A stretch of DNA of 7,610 nt from Candidatus Bathyarchaeota archaeon (GCA_020350305.1 CP070709.1:745619-753228), one strand, 5' to 3'. Positions 1 through 6,260 are shown, counted from the stretch's first letter. Numbers and translations: made by a program. Notes: generated from the letters alone by a model not told the origin.

Positions 1-232
1 CGATGTTTATGTCACCGTGACCTATGGCTAATGAGGTGATCGAGTTGGCGATTTCCGGCAGGTCCGTGCCTATTGACACAAGAAGGAGACCGATAATGAA
101 AGGGGAAGCTCCCAAGGCCTCTGTTTAACTTATTGAGTGTTCACCTGCCTTGTGGCTAGAGAAAATCATGAGGCCGATTCCTAAAGCAAGACCTGCTAAG
201 GCGACTATCCCCTCAAAGGCCAATCGAAACAC
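1..232 (-). pseudogene. Na+/Ca2+ exchanger family (CaCA) membrane protein, 5' part, interrupted by an in-frame stop
   Basis: Reading from a GTG at 232, the frame encodes a first hydrophobic helix (GIVALAGLALGIGLMIF, residues 9-25), reaches TAA at 127-125 after 35 codons, and then stays open for 41 codons to the window edge. The part after the stop holds a second helix and the motif SIGTDLPEIANSI followed by GHGDINI. This matches the alpha-1 repeat of cation/Ca2+ exchangers (G-T-S/D-L-P-E), which lines the ion path in the membrane. Both halves fit one family in one frame, so a single sense codon probably became TAA; a Leu codon TTA is the simplest source. It could be a true nonsense mutation or a base error. 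The GTG start has only a weak purine-rich stretch upstream, so the start is uncertain. The remaining roughly 250 residues lie outside the window. Confidence 0.7.
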
Positions 233-346
233 CTTTACCTTTATACATAGCTTATTTCCACTCTATGTAACCATTTTGGCAACAGTTCTGACTAATTGCA
301 CAATAAATTTCTGCGGAAGTCATCCAAGTTATACTAAATCTTATGT

Positions 347-1204
347 TTACATCATGCTCTCTAGGGCGGGAGTAATGTCGATGTCTTCTATTAATGATCT
401 TGTGAACGGCGTACCTTTTACGTGTGGAAGACTATCACGGTATGTGGATCTTTCTTCTTTGTAGAAGATGCCGATGGGTATTCGGTCTCCCCATTCAAAG
501 CTCTTCTCAAGGGCTTTCTGCCTATCAGTGTAATCGTGTCCTTCCTCTTCCAGCTTGTAGACCCGCTTCGTGAACCAGTCGTAAGTATTCAGGTAGTTGA
601 AGGTCACGCAGGGCTGGAAGACATCAAGAAAGGCAAAACCTCTATGCTTAATGGCTTTCACGATCAAGCCGGTTAGGTGCCTCATATCTCCAGCGAATCC
701 CCTAGCCACGAAGGTGCCCTCGCTAACCAATGCATGGGCGATGGGATTCAACATGGGAGGTATGGAGCCGAAGGGAGTCGATTTTGTTTTGAACCCTTTT
801 TGGCTGGTGGCGGTTGTTTGGCCTGTGGTCAAGCCAAGAACCATGTTATTGTGCACGATTAAGGACATGTCGATGTTCCTCCTGATGGCATGGCTGAAGT
901 GGCCCCAGCCCTCATCGTAGCAATCAGCGTCTCCAGCAAAGCCCACGACTGTCAAGTTGGGATTCGCCAGTTTAATGCCCGTTGCTAAGGGCAATACCCT
1001 GCCGTGGATGCCGTGAAATCCGTTTACGTTCACGTAGTTAACTATCTTCCCATGGCAGCCTATGCCTGACACGATCATAACTTGATCTCTCTCAAGGCCC
1101 ATCTGCATCAGAGCCTTCTTGAAGGCCATCAATATTCCGAAGTTTCCGCACATAGGGCACCAAGTATTCCTTGCTAGTGTTTTTAAATCTTCGAGACTTA
1201 CCAT
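347..1204 (-). CDS. 2-oxoacid:ferredoxin oxidoreductase, beta (thiamine diphosphate) subunit
   Basis: A 285-aa protein of the usual beta-subunit length. It binds thiamine diphosphate and one [4Fe-4S] cluster and, with the alpha chain, oxidatively decarboxylates a 2-oxoacid to acyl-CoA while reducing ferredoxin in the cytoplasm. All four expected cluster cysteines are visible: C16 and C19 (WCPMCGNFG), C50 (GIGCHG) and C199 (FQPCVTFN). The cofactor motif runs from GDAD at 91-94 to HNN at 118-120, followed by LGLTTGQ. The usual GDGD is GDAD here. The ATG lies one base after the alpha-gene stop, and AAAGGAGGTG about 7 nt upstream is a strong ribosome binding site. Substrate (pyruvate, 2-oxoglutarate or a broad range) cannot be told from sequence alone, so I give no por/kor symbol. 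No poly-T terminator is evident after the stop. Confidence 0.93.
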   Translation of the reverse strand: MVSLEDLKTLARNTWCPMCGNFGILMAFKKALMQMGLERDQVMIVSGIGCHGKIVNYVNVNGFHGIHGRVLPLATGIKLANPNLTVVGFAGDADCYDEGWGHFSHAIRRNIDMSLIVHNNMVLGLTTGQTTATSQKGFKTKSTPFGSIPPMLNPIAHALVSEGTFVARGFAGDMRHLTGLIVKAIKHRGFAFLDVFQPCVTFNYLNTYDWFTKRVYKLEEEGHDYTDRQKALEKSFEWGDRIPIGIFYKEERSTYRDSLPHVKGTPFTRSLIEDIDITPALESMM

Positions 1205-1205
1205 T

Positions 1206-2984
1206 TCAGAGCACCTCCTTTATCCTTTGCGAAAGCTCTCTTGGGTTGAAGGGCCTCCCATCATACTTCAAAATCTTGTAGTCGACGGTCATGAGAAGGT
1301 GTTCCTTTATAAGGTCAGACAGCGGAGATGTCTTATTATTTTCCACCACGACCGTCTTTTTAGCTGATTTCAAGATCATCTGAACATTAGCAGCTGGAAA
1401 AGGGTTCAGATATACGATTTGGAGATAGTTGATTCTCAGGCCTTCCTTGCTGAGAAGTTTCAGGGCTTCTCTTATTGGTCCCTTTGTGGATCCCCATCCC
1501 AAAATGGTCACGTCTGCTTCTCTAGGGCCGTAAAACTTGGTTGTTTCATAGTTTTCTAGGTCTTTGACAAGGGCATCCAGTTTCTTGAACCGCTTATCAG
1601 CCATTTTGGTAGTCAACTCGGGATCGTCAGTTGTGTATCCGCTTTCGTCGTGTTCATTGGCGCTGGTCCTTACGATGGCTCCCCTCATTCCAGGCATGGC
1701 TCTAGGTGAAACGCCATCTTTCGTGAACTTGTGCCTCTTGTATTCTTCTCTACCCATATACTCATCCTCGATCAGTAGAAGCCCACGGTCGATCCCAATT
1801 CTGTTTTGGTCAAACGGATCTGCAGCGCCGTGGCTCTCCACAAGGTACTTGTCCGTGATGAGGATGGCAGGTATCTGGAACTTCTCCGCCAAGTTGAAGG
1901 CTTCAACGGTCTTGTAGAAGCACTCCTCCGTGTCCCCAGGAGCTATTATCACTCTCGGAAACTCTCCTTGGGAGGCGTGAATTGCAAATCTGAGGTCTCC
2001 CTGCCCCGAATAAGTGGGGAGGCCAGTGCTAGGCCCGGGTCTCTGGGCCAGCATTATTACCGCGGGCGTCTCGGTCATGGCCGTCATGCCAAGGCCCTCA
2101 CTCATGAGGCAGAAACCTCCTCCTGATGTGGCTGTCATGGCTCTCACTCCAGCGAAGGAGGCGCCGGCAACCATGTTGATGGCCGCTATCTCGCTTTCCG
2201 CTTGTATCACGATCATGCCGTATTTCCTATCGAGTGGCGCCAAAGAGTGAAGCAGTGGCGTGGCTGGGGTCATGGGATAGGCGGCATAGAACTTGCAGCC
2301 TGCCCGGATGGCGCCGAGACCCACCGCCTCATTTCCGGTGAGAAACATTTTTCGTTTTCCAGCGGAGCTTGTTTTCTCCAGTCGATACTTGAAGTCCCCC
2401 GCAAAGTGCTCTCGAGCATAGTCGTGTCCCATTTTTGCAGCCTTTACGTTTAATTCCGCCGCTTTTCGTTTGAACGTGTCCCTTATGACACCATTCAGAA
2501 TCTCTAGGTCATAATCCAGAAGGGCTACTGCAACCCCCAGAGCCACGGTGTTTCTAATGATCACTGCGCTCTCTAGTTCCTTGACTATCCTCCTCAAAGG
2601 AACTGAGTAGAGTTTTAGACTGTCTCTGCCCAGCTCTTCGTCGCTTGGAGCTATCTCTTCCCCGTCGTACACTACCCCTCCGCCCGGGACAAGCTCGTCT
2701 TTATGGAGAAGAACGGTCTCTTTGTTTAGCGCCAAAAGCAGATCGATAGTGTTGTCTTGAGAGTATATCTCTTCCGCGTCCGCCCTCGCAATATAGAAGT
2801 TGTGTCCCCCTCTTATGAGGGATTGGTAGTCGTTGGTGCCGAAGACGTATAGACCGCCCCTCAAGCAGGCCTTAGCAAAGAGGAAGCCAGAACGGGTTAT
2901 TCCAGCTCCGGCTTCTCCCCCGATCATCATGGAGATCTTGTTTACAATCACGCTAACCACCATTGGCCTAGATGAGTTTCTCAT
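1206..2984 (-). CDS. 2-oxoacid:ferredoxin oxidoreductase, fused gamma-alpha subunit
   Basis: A 592-aa chain with the gamma domain first (about 13-190; GGEAGAGI at 22-29, NDYQSLIRGGHN at 51-62) and the alpha pyrimidine-binding domain after it (about 213 onward). Alpha motifs are YPMTPAT at 236-242, the TSGGG stretch near 286-290 and QRPGPSTGLPT at 314-324. This gamma-alpha fusion is the two-subunit architecture known from Sulfolobus-type enzymes, and it pairs with the beta gene just downstream. The chosen ATG overlaps the end of the ferredoxin gene by 17 nt and has GGAG 4 nt before it. An alternative ATG at 2963, 4 nt after the ferredoxin stop, would remove 7 residues but has no visible ribosome binding site. 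Overlap and spacing imply one transcript and translational coupling. Confidence 0.93.
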   Translation of the reverse strand: MRNSSRPMVVSVIVNKISMMIGGEAGAGITRSGFLFAKACLRGGLYVFGTNDYQSLIRGGHNFYIARADAEEIYSQDNTIDLLLALNKETVLLHKDELVPGGGVVYDGEEIAPSDEELGRDSLKLYSVPLRRIVKELESAVIIRNTVALGVAVALLDYDLEILNGVIRDTFKRKAAELNVKAAKMGHDYAREHFAGDFKYRLEKTSSAGKRKMFLTGNEAVGLGAIRAGCKFYAAYPMTPATPLLHSLAPLDRKYGMIVIQAESEIAAINMVAGASFAGVRAMTATSGGGFCLMSEGLGMTAMTETPAVIMLAQRPGPSTGLPTYSGQGDLRFAIHASQGEFPRVIIAPGDTEECFYKTVEAFNLAEKFQIPAILITDKYLVESHGAADPFDQNRIGIDRGLLLIEDEYMGREEYKRHKFTKDGVSPRAMPGMRGAIVRTSANEHDESGYTTDDPELTTKMADKRFKKLDALVKDLENYETTKFYGPREADVTILGWGSTKGPIREALKLLSKEGLRINYLQIVYLNPFPAANVQMILKSAKKTVVVENNKTSPLSDLIKEHLLMTVDYKILKYDGRPFNPRELSQRIKEVL

Positions 2985-3231
2985 CGATCTCCACGTTTAC
3001 GATATGTATTGCGTTAAAGGGACAAGCTTCAGCTGCTTCTCTGACGCACTCCAGTTTGTCCAGTTCCAATGTTTCTAGAACGACTTCATTTTCTTTCACA
3101 ACTTTCTTAGCTCCTTCAAGGCGGGGTTTTCCATCGACGTCCGAGAGCTGGAAGAATTGTGGACATAATTCAACACATGCTCCGAACCCTTGACAAGCGT
3201 TCTTGTCTAATTCCACTCTGAATTTACCCAC
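2968..3231 (-). CDS. Single-cluster ferredoxin, likely [3Fe-4S] type or altered [4Fe-4S]
   Basis: An 87-aa ferredoxin from GTG at 3231, which has GGGGTG 4 nt upstream. A GTG at 3240 would add three residues. Cysteines are C13, C19, C23, C62 and C70. The motif CQGFGACVELCP is CxxCxxCxxxCP with the second cysteine replaced by Phe16. In Pyrococcus furiosus ferredoxin the equivalent position is Asp14, the ligands are C11/D14/C17/C56, and C21-C48 form a disulfide. Here C13, C19 and C70 map to the three Cys ligands, while C23 and C62 (8 residues before C70) map to the disulfide pair. With Phe at the fourth site a [3Fe-4S] cluster is the natural prediction. It is the first gene of the oxidoreductase operon, so it is probably the electron acceptor, or stands in for the missing delta subunit. 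Confidence 0.9.
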   Translation of the reverse strand: MGKFRVELDKNACQGFGACVELCPQFFQLSDVDGKPRLEGAKKVVKENEVVLETLELDKLECVREAAEACPFNAIHIVNVEIDEKLI

Positions 3232-3254
3232 ACAATCCACCCCTTATTTTAGCC

Positions 3255-3268
3255 GCACGGCCCCGTGC
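3255..3268. repeat. Short perfect hairpin between TATA box and ferredoxin start
   Basis: GCACGG-CC-CCGTGC is a perfect palindrome with 6-bp arms. It lies 4 bp downstream of the ferredoxin-operon TATA box and about where the transcript should begin (near 3253). It may be a small operator over the start site, or chance in a GC-rich spot. It has no T-run, so it is not a terminator. Confidence 0.4.
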
Positions 3269-3271
3269 TTC

Positions 3272-3283
3272 AAATGATATAAG
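3272..3283 (-). promoter_or_regulatory. TATA box of the ferredoxin/oxidoreductase operon
   Basis: On the minus strand the sequence reads CTTATATCATTT. A start site about 25 bp downstream (near 3253) would leave a leader of roughly 20 nt holding the AAGGGGTG ribosome binding site. Position and composition fit an archaeal promoter. Confidence 0.6.
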
Positions 3284-3286
3284 ATT

Positions 3287-3310
3287 AGTCTTTACGAACA
3301 CATAAAGACT
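3287..3310. promoter_or_regulatory. Inverted repeat AGTCTTTA-N8-TAAAGACT upstream of the ferredoxin operon
   Basis: Two perfect 8-bp arms separated by CGAACACA lie 3 bp upstream of the TATA box on the minus strand. The arms are unlike the GTGACTGT palindrome found elsewhere in the window. Size and placement suit a dimeric regulator touching the BRE/TATA region. That it regulates this operon is inference. Confidence 0.55.
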
Positions 3311-3323
3311 CTTCATTCTCATC

Positions 3324-3479
3324 TTACATGCATGCAAGCTCAGGAGAGACTAGGTGAATCACCGTAACCTTCGATTTGAAGTTCTTGGCAATGGCAGCAA
3401 CTAGTTCTTCTGCTTGGAGACATGGATGCGAGCCATCAAATGGTACAAGTATCTTTCTTAAATAAAATGCACTCTTCAT
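3324..3479 (-). pseudogene. Universal stress protein (UspA fold), N-terminal fragment only
   Basis: A 51-aa frame whose residues 8-48 match the first strand, loop and helix of universal stress proteins: RKILVPFDGSHPCLQAEEL, then a helix, then KVTVIHLVSPEL. Full-length members are about 140 aa and carry the nucleotide-binding G-x2-G-x9-G(S/T) motif near the C-terminus, which is absent. The frame ends ACM-stop with no downstream continuation in any frame I could read, so about two thirds of the gene is missing. It starts 36 nt after the wrbA stop on the same strand and was probably the second gene of that operon. Its ribosome binding site is weak. Recognition of the family is firm; whether the stub is made is unknown. 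Confidence 0.7.
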
Positions 3480-3515
3480 TTCAATCACTCTTCAGAATAG
3501 CCGTTTCTACTGTTC

Positions 3516-4154
3516 TTATTTTCCAGCTATCTTCTTTGCCATCTCAGCAACTCTCCTTCCTAAGGTTTTTGCTATTTCCAAATCGTTTTCTGTGGGAGGT
3601 CTGTCTGTTTTAGGTCCTGAAACAGAAGAGGCTCCATAAGGGCTTCCTCCTCCAGTTTCCAAGGAAAATAGTCGTTTTTCTGAGTATGGTATTCCCACAA
3701 TTATCATGCCAAGATGAAGCAAAGGAATCATTGAAGTTATTATTGTGGTCTCCTGTCCACCATGAAGAGTGCTCGTGCTAGTGAAGACTCCTGCAACCTT
3801 GTTTATTAGTTTTCCTTCGGCCCACAACCTCCCAGTTTTGTCGATGAACTGTTTCATTTGAGCGCACATGTTTCCGTATCTCGTTGGCGTGCCGAATATG
3901 ATGCCGTCGGCTTCTGCTAGGTCTTCATTCGTTGCTATGGGAATATCCGCCAACTCCTCTTTAACTCGTTTCGTCACTTCATTGGTTTCGATAATTTCCT
4001 TTGGTACTATTTCATCAACTTGTCTGAGGGAAACTTCTACATTTTCGACTTGTGTCGCTCCTTTGGCGACCGCTTTCGCTAATTTGGCCGTGTTTCCATA
4101 CATGCTGTAAAAGATAACAAACACTTTGATTCTTTCTGCAATTTTGGCGCTCAT
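3516..4154 (-). CDS. wrbA: WrbA-type NAD(P)H:quinone oxidoreductase (FMN flavodoxin-like)
   Basis: A 212-aa protein, close to the family norm of about 200. WrbA reduces quinones by two electrons with NAD(P)H through FMN in the cytoplasm, usually as a tetramer, limiting semiquinone and radical formation. The FMN-phosphate loop YSMYGNT is at 16-22. Further motifs are GTPTRYGNM, STSTLHGGQETT and GGGSPYGASSVSG, which together are diagnostic of WrbA rather than ordinary flavodoxin. The frame is open to an ATG at 4253, but that region contains the operator and TATA box (4217-4251), so I chose ATG 4154, which has GAGG 8 nt upstream and a predicted leader of about 40 nt. It is followed by the stress-protein stub and is a member of the putative four-site regulon. 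Confidence 0.92.
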   Translation of the reverse strand: MSAKIAERIKVFVIFYSMYGNTAKLAKAVAKGATQVENVEVSLRQVDEIVPKEIIETNEVTKRVKEELADIPIATNEDLAEADGIIFGTPTRYGNMCAQMKQFIDKTGRLWAEGKLINKVAGVFTSTSTLHGGQETTIITSMIPLLHLGMIIVGIPYSEKRLFSLETGGGSPYGASSVSGPKTDRPPTENDLEIAKTLGRRVAEMAKKIAGK

Positions 4155-4216
4155 TTCAGTTTCCTCTAATTGCTTTTGAAGCTTTGCGTGCGCAGTTTTG
4201 TGATTTCGGAGTGGAA

Positions 4217-4251
4217 CTTTTAAGTGTATGTGACTGTGCCCTAACAGCAAC
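4217..4251 (-). promoter_or_regulatory. Operator/TATA module, copy 1 (wrbA promoter)
   Basis: The palindrome GTGACTGT-gcccta-ACAGCAAC is at 4230-4251. The minus-strand TATA box ACTTAAAAG is at 4217-4225, four bases away. A start site about 26 bp downstream (near 4195) fits the wrbA start at 4154. In minus-strand order the palindrome precedes the TATA box, overlapping where BRE lies, a position typical of archaeal activators such as Ptr2 but also usable for repression. It is one of four near-identical copies. Confidence 0.75.
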
Positions 4252-4256
4252 ATAGA

Positions 4257-4266
4257 CTTGAATATC
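4257..4266 (+). promoter_or_regulatory. Plus-strand TATA box of the two-sided copy-1 promoter
   Basis: CTTGAATATC lies 5 nt beyond the palindrome on the side away from wrbA. A start site near 4288 suits the DUF2769-like gene at 4320. Copy 2 has CTTAAATATC at exactly the same offset, so one palindrome may serve two divergent promoters. Confidence 0.5.
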
Positions 4267-4269
4267 TAA

Positions 4270-4293
4270 CACCCCCGCATTTTTTGCGGGGTG
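4270..4293 (+). repeat. Strong stem-loop in the leader region of the DUF2769-like gene
   Basis: CCCCGCA (4273-4279), loop TTTTT, TGCGGGG (4285-4291) form a perfect 7-bp GC-rich stem, extendable by CA/TG with one bulged C. It covers the predicted plus-strand start site. No T-run follows, so it is not an obvious terminator; it may be a second protein site or a 5' stabilising hairpin. Confidence 0.5.
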
Positions 4294-4319
4294 ATGTTAC
4301 GGATAGGTTTGAGCAAGCT

Positions 4320-4636
4320 ATGCGGCAAATGGCACAAATGACCGAAGAAGACATGATGAAGATGATTGAGCCTGGAAAGAAGCCTTCTATCTGCGGCGGA
4401 TGCCCCATACAAAATAACTGCGCAAGGAGGAGCAAGCAATTGCTGTACTGCGCCTTAGGCAAAAGCCCAACGTGCATCACAGAGGAAAAAGGTTGCATTT
4501 GTCCAAGCTATCATTTATTGAACAGATGGGGCTCAATAATCAGTTTTTCTGTACAATAGGCTCCGATGAATGCATGTGGTTATCCACGAGAATTTTCCGT
4601 CCACCCAAACTCCAAACCTGCAGAAATGGCCTTTGA
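4320..4636 (+). pseudogene. DUF2769-like cysteine-rich protein, frameshifted
   Basis: From ATG 4320 the protein begins MRQMAQMTEEDMMKMI and continues into CGGCPIQNNC, LLYCALGKSPTC and KGCICPS, a Cys pattern I associate with DUF2769, a small archaeal family of unknown function that may bind metal. At 4508-4513 the frame fails: in frame 1 the protein runs CPSYHLLNRW and ends at 4559. Shifting by one base from 4511 gives FIEQMGLNNQFFCTIGSDEC, the expected C-terminal part with its last cysteines. A lost base near CPSCP explains this. After about 4570 the shifted frame (to TGA 4636) loses likeness and runs antisense to the GH15 stump. A TTG start at 4284 is possible but lies inside the hairpin. 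Family assignment is from memory of the pattern. Confidence 0.65.
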
Positions 4637-4742
4637 CATGATTTTCCATTCTGACAAATAGGAAATATATGTCTCTTATGTTCAAGTCGCTACCAAAATT
4701 TACTTGAAGATTGTCGTTTCCCACACATAATTCTCTAGGCAT
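4533..4742 (-). pseudogene. GH15 glucoamylase-like, N-terminal stump
   Basis: A 69-aa frame starting 10 nt after the flavoprotein stop, with AGGTGATG as ribosome binding site. Residues 1-54 match the opening of glycoside hydrolase family 15 enzymes: MPRELCVGNDNLQVNF, then NIRDIYFLFVRMENHV, GHFCRFGVWVDGKFSW. In the family this is the N-terminal beta-sandwich domain; the full enzyme is roughly 600 aa or more and hydrolyses alpha-glucosidic bonds from the non-reducing end. The catalytic (alpha/alpha)6 barrel is absent. After W53-I-T-T (about 4575) the tail CIHRSLLYRKTDY is not family-like and is antisense to the DUF2769-like gene. It is thus a rearrangement relic riding behind the flavoprotein gene. 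The match to the N-terminal pattern is good; product activity is not expected. Confidence 0.65.
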
Positions 4743-4752
4743 TTGGCATCAC

Positions 4753-6177
4753 CTAGTGTTGGCGGTGGTCAATGAGTTGGTGGTATTGTTGCGGCGACAT
4801 GAGAGAACCGAACGCCCTTTCTACCACCTCATTCAACGCAGGGTGGATATGCATTCCGTTCATTATTGGTTCTGCGCTTTGCTTGGGAGTGTACATTAGG
4901 TTTATGATTTCCTGTATGAGAACAGAGGCATACGGTCCAATGATGTGTGCCCCCAAGATCTTCAAGGTTTCTTTTTGGACGATTACTTTGACAAAATAAT
5001 CCTCTGCATTCATTACCTCTCCTTTGGCCGTGTCTTGATATCTGTTAAACCCGATTAGCACCCCGTTTTTTCCGTATTTCTCAATTGCTCGTTTCTCTCC
5101 AAGCCCGACACTTGCAATCTCGGGATACGTGAAGACAGCATGGGGTATCGCGTGATAATCCACCTTAACCTTCTTCTTCAATACAGCATTGTAGTAGACG
5201 ATTATAGATTCGTAGTTTGCCACATGCTTGAAGAGGTATCGGCCGTTAGCGTCTCCGAAAGCCCAAACATTTGGTTGCGACGTCTCCAGATACTCATCAA
5301 CGGTGATCCATCCCCTTTCATCTGTTTCTATTCCTGCTTTTTCAGGACGAAGTACATCTGTATTCGGGCCTCTTCCGGTTGCCACTAGAATTTCATCAGC
5401 TGTTGTCTCAGTCTCTTCTCCATTCTCCCTGTTAACAGCGATAAGTCGCTTCTTGTCCTTCGAAGTTATTTCTACCCCACGCACCTCGCGGTTAGTGAGG
5501 ATCGTCATGTGCTTTTCCAACTCTCTCTTGGCGAGCGCTGACACCTCCGGTTCTTCTTGTTTGAGAAACTGTGGATTTCTGCCGATTACTGTGATTTTCG
5601 ATCCCATGGCAGAGAAGAAATGACCGTATTCTGCGGCTATATAACCCCCGCCCACTATGGCAATGCTATGCGGTAGTCGATTCATCTTGAGGACTGTGTC
5701 GCTTGTAAGATAACCTACTTTCTCCAGCCCTCTTATCGGAGGTATCATGGGCTTTGATCCTGTGCACAGGAATATCATTTTTGATGTAATAGTTTCATCA
5801 CCAGTCTTCAGAGTGTATGGGCTTACAAATTCGGCAACAGTTGAATAGTAATCTATGTTTTCGGAGTGGGAAAGCCCTTGGCGTATCATGTTTATGTCCT
5901 TATTGATAAGGGTCCTCATCCTTTCCATGACCATTTCAAAATCTACCTTCCTAGTGTCAATGTCTATGCCGAATTCTCCTGCCTTCTCAATTGTTCTCAC
6001 CAATTCAGCAGGATACAACAATATCTTCGACGGTATACAACCTCGAGTCAAGCAAATACCGCCTGGCTCATCCTTATCTACTACAGCGACTTTCATCTTT
6101 GGATTCTCTTGAATCATAGCACCCACAATATTCATCGCTGAACCTGTGCCTATTGATATCAAATCATATTCCTTCAT
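4753..6177 (-). CDS. Dihydrolipoamide dehydrogenase / disulfide reductase-family flavoprotein
   Basis: A 474-aa flavoprotein of normal family length. Features in order: FAD-binding fold with GTGSAMN at 10-16 and acidic D34 ending the second strand; redox disulfide GGICLTRGCIPSK (C42, C47); NAD(P) fold with IVGGGYIAAEYGHFF near 170-190; second FAD motif ending FGDAN; C-terminal dimer domain with HPALNE (H445, E450), the acid-base pair of lipoamide-type reductases. The chemistry is NAD(P)H-dependent reduction, or the reverse oxidation, of a dithiol/disulfide substrate. No 2-oxoacid dehydrogenase E1/E2 or lipoate gene is nearby, and the GTGSxMN opening also occurs in mycothione-reductase-like relatives, so the substrate is open. 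ATG 6177 is preferred over GTG 6186: the TATA box at 6211-6220 puts the start site near 6189, giving a nearly leaderless message with no ribosome binding site. Confidence 0.9.
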   Translation of the reverse strand: MKEYDLISIGTGSAMNIVGAMIQENPKMKVAVVDKDEPGGICLTRGCIPSKILLYPAELVRTIEKAGEFGIDIDTRKVDFEMVMERMRTLINKDINMIRQGLSHSENIDYYSTVAEFVSPYTLKTGDETITSKMIFLCTGSKPMIPPIRGLEKVGYLTSDTVLKMNRLPHSIAIVGGGYIAAEYGHFFSAMGSKITVIGRNPQFLKQEEPEVSALAKRELEKHMTILTNREVRGVEITSKDKKRLIAVNRENGEETETTADEILVATGRGPNTDVLRPEKAGIETDERGWITVDEYLETSQPNVWAFGDANGRYLFKHVANYESIIVYYNAVLKKKVKVDYHAIPHAVFTYPEIASVGLGEKRAIEKYGKNGVLIGFNRYQDTAKGEVMNAEDYFVKVIVQKETLKILGAHIIGPYASVLIQEIINLMYTPKQSAEPIMNGMHIHPALNEVVERAFGSLMSPQQYHQLIDHRQH

Positions 6178-6210
6178 ATCAAACACAAGGGGCTAATAAG
6201 AAAGTGTACG

Positions 6211-6245
6211 TTTTTAAATGTGCGTGACTGTAACGGAACAGCAAC
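6211..6245 (-). promoter_or_regulatory. Operator/TATA module, copy 2 (flavoprotein promoter)
   Basis: The palindrome GTGACTGT-aacgga-ACAGCAAC is at 6224-6245. The minus-strand TATA box CATTTAAAAA is at 6211-6220, with the same geometry as copy 1. The predicted start site near 6189 lies about 12 nt before the flavoprotein ATG. Confidence 0.75.
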
Positions 6246-6250
6246 ATACC

Positions 6251-6260
6251 CTTAAATATC
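6251..6260 (+). promoter_or_regulatory. Orphan plus-strand TATA box facing away from the flavoprotein gene
   Basis: CTTAAATATC sits 5 nt beyond the palindrome, as in copy 1. The next 24 bases also resemble the copy-1 flank, including ATTTTTTG. No convincing plus-strand gene follows: 6261-6396 holds no supported ORF, so the promoter may drive an RNA or be the relic of a lost gene. Confidence 0.4.

Noticed and set aside
150..464. A 104-codon plus-strand ORF across the exchanger and beta-subunit 3' end
   Set aside because: It is a shadow of minus-strand coding sequence, without a ribosome binding site or motif.
4155..4253. N-terminal extension of WrbA to ATG 4253
   Set aside because: The 33 extra codons cover the palindrome and TATA box, and the extension has no family likeness.
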